This document shows positions 60,041 through 64,000 of a DNA stretch of 64,000 bases, piece after piece. Origin of the DNA: JAFLCM01 sp046154665 (GTDB taxonomy: Bacteria > Planctomycetota > Phycisphaerae > Phycisphaerales > UBA1924); contig JBJXFG010000024.1 of assembly GCA_046154665.1 (NCBI GenBank), forward strand, positions 1 through 64,000, read 5' to 3'. The notes beneath the pieces were generated by a model that saw nothing but the letters and a program-made list of their open reading frames with translations, was not told the origin of the DNA and did no database searches. Every line of letters starts with the position of its first letter. Position 1 is the stretch's first letter. The translations under genes were made by a program, and so were the position numbers.

Positions 60041-60784
60041 TTACGGCAGCGGCTCGGACCACTGCGGATCAATCGAGCCAAAGCCCGAAGCCGAGCCGTC
60101 GAAGCGCCCGCCGTTGAAAACCCCCCCATTCCCGTGCACAAATCCGAGTCGTGATGGGACGTGCCCCGAGTTCCGAAAATCAATCACGCTGCTGGTGCGG
60201 GTGGGGGGAGGTTGGCCCGCCCCGGGCGTCGGCGCGGACGAATCAACGAGCAGCACGGCGACATCCGTGCGCTTCACGCGATCGAATCGGATCGCCGCGG
60301 GGAATTGGCCCGGCGCGGGAGCGAGGTCGTAGTTGTCTGGATCACCCGGCGCTCCGGCGTGGCCCGTCGCGTTCATCGCGTAGGTACGCGTCATGCCGGT
60401 GCCGCCCGCTCGGCCATAGAACCGCCGCGCTTCCGGGCACACCAACGCCGAAGCCTCGGCGTACAACTCGGCTCCGGTGCCGACGCGCCCCGAGCTTTCC
60501 TGCACGACCAGCGCCCAGTTGGGCAGCGCGGCGTAGGGCTGCCCGATCGCCGGCCCAACGCCCGCGTGATCGTTCGCATACACACGGCACGCCACGAAGC
60601 ACTGACGCAGATTGGAAAGGCACACCGCCGCGCGGCTGGCGCGGCCCGCCTGGCTCAGCGCCGGCAGCAACAGCGCCATCAGCAACGCCACCACGGCGAC
60701 GACGACCAGCACTTCAACAAGCGTGAATCCCCGCCCTGCCGCCCCACTCTCCTGTTGCCCGGTGCCTGGAGCCCGGTGCCTCAT
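60041..60784 (-). CDS. Type II pseudopilin-like protein (prepilin N-terminal methylation motif)
   Basis: The 247-residue protein has a short basic leader and the prepilin cleavage motif GRGFTLVEVLVVVAVVALLM followed by the hydrophobic N-terminal helix. The body has cysteines (VCLSNLRQCFVACR, LVCPEARRF) and a C-terminal SGHVPSRLGFVHGNG, resembling the abundant planctomycete pseudopilin-like families (DUF1559-type and relatives). The ribosome site AAGG six bases before the ATG lies inside the last codons of ptsN, with only one base between the stop and the start. No other secretion genes are nearby. Confidence 0.87.
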   Translation of the reverse strand: MRHRAPGTGQQESGAAGRGFTLVEVLVVVAVVALLMALLLPALSQAGRASRAAVCLSNLRQCFVACRVYANDHAGVGPAIGQPYAALPNWALVVQESSGRVGTGAELYAEASALVCPEARRFYGRAGGTGMTRTYAMNATGHAGAPGDPDNYDLAPAPGQFPAAIRFDRVKRTDVAVLLVDSSAPTPGAGQPPPTRTSSVIDFRNSGHVPSRLGFVHGNGGVFNGGRFDGSASGFGSIDPQWSEPLP

Positions 60785-60785
60785 C

Positions 60786-61259
60786 TCACACCTTCTCCGC
60801 CGCGGGCGCTTCCTGCGCGGCGATCAGATCAAACACCTCGCCGGGCGACACCGCCGCGTAGACCTTGTTCCGGAAATCCTCGACCGTCATCAGACGGCTG
60901 ATCTTCGCCAGCGCCTGGATGTGGTCACTGGTGCGATCAAGCGGGCTGGCGAGCAGCACGATCAGCCTCACAGGCTTGCTGTCGATGGATTGAAAATCGA
61001 TCGGCGTCGCGGGCTTGCCGATGGCCATGGCCAGGTTGGGGATGCCGTCGCATTTGCCGTGGGGGATGGCCAGCCCGTGCCCGATGCCCGTGGTGCGGGT
61101 GGTCTCGCGGGCCCAAACGGCGTCCTTCAGCGTCTGCGGCTTGAGGATCCGATTTTCCGCGTGCAACGCGTCCACCAACTCCTCAATGGCCGACTTCTTA
61201 TCCGTCGCGGCCAGCGGGACCTTGATGCTTCCGAGGGTGAGAATGTCGCGGAGGTTCAT
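60786..61259 (-). CDS. ptsN: PTS EIIA-Ntr/fructose-type family protein
   Basis: This is a 157-residue single-domain EIIA of the PtsN/fructose type, phosphorylated on His67 in GIGHGLAIPHGK. DKKSAIEELVDALH and PVRLIVLLASPLDRTSDHIQ are family segments. As no sugar permease is next to it, a regulatory role (nitrogen PTS) is more likely than transport. It is in an operon with the pseudopilin gene directly downstream. Confidence 0.9.
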   Translation of the reverse strand: MNLRDILTLGSIKVPLAATDKKSAIEELVDALHAENRILKPQTLKDAVWARETTRTTGIGHGLAIPHGKCDGIPNLAMAIGKPATPIDFQSIDSKPVRLIVLLASPLDRTSDHIQALAKISRLMTVEDFRNKVYAAVSPGEVFDLIAAQEAPAAEKV

Positions 61260-61381
61260 TGAGGTCGGGGCTCGCGGGGGCGGGTGGGCCAGTGGGCGGG
61301 ATGGTAGTCGCTCGTGGGGGGCGGGGGGCGGGGCACGGCGCGTGGGGCGCGGCGCGTGGGGGGCGGCGTGTCAGTCGCATG

Positions 61382-63526
61382 TCACTGCAACAGCGCCGCG
61401 TACGAACCATCGGTGTACGCGCTCACCGGCTTGCCCGGCCCGCCCTGCGGCAAGGTCTGCTTCTCGCGCGTCACCTTGAACATGTGCCACTTCGCGGCCC
61501 AGCGCACCTGGTCACCGTTTTCCGACGGGTCGAGGCTGCATGTGGAGTACAGGATCGCGCCGCGGCGTTTCCCAGCTCCCGCGCCCGAACCGGCGCCGGG
61601 CCCGCCCGCCTTTAGCAGCGGGATCGCGTCGGCGATGATCTGCTTCTGCACCGACATCAGCTTCTCCGACCGCCCGCGATCAAACCGGTACCGAGCCTCG
61701 ACACGACGCGCCAGCACGCCCGTGTTCGAACACGGCACGTCGAGCATCACCAGATCGGCGCGGCCCGCGTGCTCGCGCAGTTTCGTGTACTCAACCACCT
61801 TGACACGCCGCCCGGGGTGCCCCGCAAAGGCCTCGCGCAGCGTCGCCTGCCGAGGCAGGTCCACGTCGGTGGTGATGATCTCGGCGTTCGGGAACGTCGC
61901 CGCCAGTTGCCGTGTCTTGGTGCCCATCCCGGCGCACATGTCGATCACGACTTCCGGCGCAAGGTCTGACACGCTCGACACCGCCAGGCTCGACGCCGGG
62001 TCCTGAACCCACAGGTCAGAACGCGAGTCGAGCAGCGCGACGAGGCCCTCGTGCGAGCCCGTCCATACATGGTGCCCGGGCACGTTGTGCGCCTCGAGCC
62101 CCTCTTCGGGCAGCGGCGCGGTCGCGTGGGCCGTGTTCAGAATCACCGGCGCGTTGGCCAGCCCGTGCTGTGCCAGACGCCGGACTTCGGTCTTCGGGAA
62201 GTGCTTCGACCACATCCGCAGCACATCGATGCCGTGACTGGTGGCGATGCTGAGCGCTTCCATCGGGTCTTTGGGCAGCACGTCGCGCCGGAAGCCCAGG
62301 GCCCCGCCGTCGTCGGCCGGCACTTCGTTCCACCCCGCGCCCCACGTCGCACGCTTCTCGTAAGGGCGTGCATCGTGCAGCGACTGCTCGCGCGGTTCGC
62401 CGTGCGTGTCGGGGTCTTCCACTTCGCCTTGCGTCGCTCCCAGCTGGCGCAGCAGCCCGCGCAGCACGGCATTGGCCAGCCCCGCCGAACGCTGGCCCGC
62501 CAGCTTCGCCGCCTGCACCGCCTCATCGACCGCGGCATGAACCGGCACCTTGTCCATGAACACCATCTGCGCCACCGCCGCCATCAGCGGGGCACCCACC
62601 TTCGGATTCATGTCTTCCCACGGCACTTCCAGCGACATCGACAGCAGGTGCGTGATCGTCAACCAGCGGCGCAGCACCGTGTCATAGATGTGGTGCGCCA
62701 GCGCGGCATCCCGCGCATCAAGCCCTGTGGTGTCAAGCTCAGCGATCTCAAGATCGGGGAACTTCTTGATCTGCTTGGCAAGCAGCCGGTGGACGCGCTC
62801 GCGGGCCGAGCCCGATCGCGCCGACACCGCCGCCGGCGCGAGTGAGGGCGTGCCCGCGCCGCGCGCAAAGCCGCCGGTGCGGGGCGGCGCGTCGGCGTCG
62901 CGTCGCGGGCCCTCGCCGCGCGGGCCGCCCGGTTTGCGGAAACCGCCGGGGCCTGTGCCGGCCCCCCTACCGGGACGACCACCGGGGCGTGCCCCGGTGC
63001 CGGGACGCTCATCGGATCGACCTCCGGGTCGGCCTCCAGATCGCCCCTCGGATCTCCCCCCCGATCCCGCGCCGGGTCGCTCGCCGCGAGGGCCGTCGGA
63101 CCTGTCCCGAGGCGGTCCGCTCGGTCGGCCGCCGGGCCTACTTCCGGGCGCACCTCCGGGCTTGCCGAAGGGCCTGCCGGCGCTGCGCTCGGAACCGCCG
63201 CCGAAGGGCCGATCTCCCGGCCGGTCGCCCCGATCACCGCGATCCCCTCGATCGCTTCGTTCTCCCCGAACCCCACGAAATCCGCCGTCGTCGCGGTCAG
63301 GTCCGCGCCCCATCCCGCGCTCGCCCCCCGCCCTTCCGCCCCCCGACGCTCCGCCCGGCCCACCCGCCCGAGGCCCGCGCGATGTCGGTGGGCCACCAGG
63401 ACCCGAACGCCGAGCCGGACCGCGCGACGGGCCACTACCTCCCGACGAGGGCCGAGCACTCGAGTTCCGAGAAGCAGAGGTTCGGGCCGGACCGGACGAG
63501 CGTTTCCGCGGTGGGGGTGGGGTCAC
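61382..63526 (-). CDS. RsmB/NSUN-type rRNA cytosine-C5 methyltransferase with long disordered N-terminus
   Basis: The 714-residue protein begins at a GTG (63526) with about 225 residues of Arg/Gly/Pro/Ser-rich low complexity (for example RGERSDRGDRGDRGDRPGDR, PGGRPSGPPRDRSDG). A NusB-like RNA-binding region follows (about 235-355, VHAAVDEAVQAAKLAGQRSAGLANAVLRG in pieces), then the methyltransferase with SAM motif VVIDMCAGMGTKTRQLA, the Cys of LDVPCSNTGVLARR and the second catalytic Cys of YSTCSLDPSEN. This is the RsmB (m5C967) family pattern. The disordered arm is far longer than in typical RsmB. No ribosome site is visible, so the exact start is uncertain. Confidence 0.88.
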   Translation of the reverse strand: MTPPPPRKRSSGPARTSASRNSSARPSSGGSGPSRGPARRSGPGGPPTSRGPRAGGPGGASGGGRAGGERGMGRGPDRDDGGFRGVRGERSDRGDRGDRGDRPGDRPFGGGSERSAGRPFGKPGGAPGSRPGGRPSGPPRDRSDGPRGERPGAGSGGRSEGRSGGRPGGRSDERPGTGARPGGRPGRGAGTGPGGFRKPGGPRGEGPRRDADAPPRTGGFARGAGTPSLAPAAVSARSGSARERVHRLLAKQIKKFPDLEIAELDTTGLDARDAALAHHIYDTVLRRWLTITHLLSMSLEVPWEDMNPKVGAPLMAAVAQMVFMDKVPVHAAVDEAVQAAKLAGQRSAGLANAVLRGLLRQLGATQGEVEDPDTHGEPREQSLHDARPYEKRATWGAGWNEVPADDGGALGFRRDVLPKDPMEALSIATSHGIDVLRMWSKHFPKTEVRRLAQHGLANAPVILNTAHATAPLPEEGLEAHNVPGHHVWTGSHEGLVALLDSRSDLWVQDPASSLAVSSVSDLAPEVVIDMCAGMGTKTRQLAATFPNAEIITTDVDLPRQATLREAFAGHPGRRVKVVEYTKLREHAGRADLVMLDVPCSNTGVLARRVEARYRFDRGRSEKLMSVQKQIIADAIPLLKAGGPGAGSGAGAGKRRGAILYSTCSLDPSENGDQVRWAAKWHMFKVTREKQTLPQGGPGKPVSAYTDGSYAALLQ

Positions 63527-63593
63527 ATCAAGAGTGTACCGGGACCAAGTTCGGCGGCCCTTCTCCGCTAAAACGTTTCACCAAACGCCTGCG

Positions 63594-63599
63594 TATACT
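63594..63599 (+). promoter_or_regulatory. Candidate -10 box upstream of the E1 alpha gene
   Basis: TATACT in the 211-base divergent gap between the rRNA methyltransferase and the E1 alpha gene, about 140 bases before the GTG start. No clear -35 was found. Nothing else is seen in this gap. Confidence 0.3.
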
Positions 63600-63737
63600 C
63601 TCGGGTCCGCCTCCCCCCGCCAGCCAAATGGCTCCAGGAAGTGGACCGGCGCGCACGCCCAACCGCAACCATTCGCCTTCCAAACCGAATCCCAATCCGG
63701 GCCCAACTCGGGCCCGATTTGCTCCGAGGTTTCTCCG

Positions 63738-64000
63738 TGACCATCATGTCCCCCGCGATGACTCCCGCCGCGACCCCCGCCATGGCCCCGACCCCCACCA
63801 CCGCTCCCTCGCCTTCATCACCCGCCGGGGCCGTGCTCGGCGCGCCCTCCAGCACTGCGCACCTGTATCGCTCCCCGGCCCCCGTCGGCGGACGCGCTCC
63901 TTACACCCTCTCCGCCAAACTCCCCGTCGAGACCCTCAAGTCGTGGCTCTACGACCTGATGCTCATCCGCGAGTTCGAGCTCAAGACCATGGCCGCCTAC
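63738..64000 (+). CDS. pdhA: Pyruvate dehydrogenase E1 component alpha subunit, 5' end only
   Basis: The gene runs off the window. GAGG lies seven bases before the GTG at 63738, which I take as the start. After an Ala/Pro/Thr-rich leader of about 55 residues, the translated end reads ETLKSWLYDLMLIREFELKT then MAAY, the opening helix of thiamine-diphosphate E1 alpha subunits of 2-oxo acid dehydrogenases. The alpha subunit of another 2-oxo acid dehydrogenase cannot be excluded from this fragment. Confidence 0.8.

Overview
The window is 64 kb of GC-rich chromosome, densely coded on both strands, and looks like a planctomycete, probably of the class Phycisphaerae. This is inferred from content, not from a marker gene. 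The supporting features are secreted proteases ending in a two-repeat dockerin-like tail closed by a Cys-Pro, small exported proteins ending in a PTPGA/PTPGT + hydrophobic + Arg-rich sorting signal, type II pseudopilin-like proteins, a FecR/CHASE2-cyclase pair, a Bacillus-type succinate dehydrogenase, and many short palindromic intergenic repeats. No rRNA, tRNA, CRISPR array, prophage or insertion sequence was seen.

Layout. 0.1-7.7 kb: a complete phosphate-starvation locus, all on the minus strand in transcription order phoB, phoR, pstS, pstC, pstA, pstB, phoU. PstA carries an unusual periplasmic insertion of about 118 residues. 7.8-11.6 kb: a membrane-anchored hypothetical protein and a three-gene FecBCD/BtuFCD-type metal-chelate or cobalamin importer. 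11.7-15.4 kb: a dienelactone-hydrolase-like enzyme and a large secreted zinc metalloprotease. 15.7-19.7 kb: housekeeping genes (a TsaE-YacG fusion, thiL, rplT, rpmI, nadK). 19.9-20.2 kb: an intergenic segment with an extended -10 promoter, several stem-loops and a strong terminator but no gene, which is a candidate structured RNA. 20.4-29.6 kb: a giant FecR-domain protein, a CHASE2 adenylate/guanylate cyclase, a lipoprotein and an outer-membrane barrel. 30.1-33.8 kb: a subtilase with a dockerin-like tail and a PTPGA-tailed protein whose start overlaps the stop of an XRE-type regulator. 35.3-39.3 kb: clpB divergent from two hsp20 genes, with sigma-54-like -24/-12 elements facing both ways. 39.6-43.6 kb: heme oxygenase under a Fur-like operator, an S9 peptidase and a second PTPG-tailed protein. 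43.7-49.7 kb: murD, a sensor kinase, a GYF/RDD membrane protein and an OGT-like TPR glycosyltransferase. 49.7-53.9 kb: sdhC-sdhA-(nucleotidyltransferase-like ORF)-sdhB. 53.9-64 kb: a DUF1844 protein, a parvulin-like lipoprotein, a YraN-family protein, a peroxiredoxin, a hybrid kinase with receiver and HPt, ptsN plus a pseudopilin, an RsmB-type rRNA methyltransferase with a very long disordered Arg/Gly/Pro N-terminus, and the start of a pyruvate dehydrogenase E1 alpha gene.

How it works together. The window is mostly core genome with clear physiological modules: phosphate scavenging with its own two-component control, metal or heme iron handling, protein quality control, and respiration. Extracellular proteolysis is represented by two secreted proteases with the same C-terminal tail type. 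The intergenic regions are the most unusual part. At least five families of short dispersed repeats sit at gene ends and between operon members, one of them splitting rpmI from rplT, and one repeat copy has been read into the C-terminus of a lipoprotein gene.
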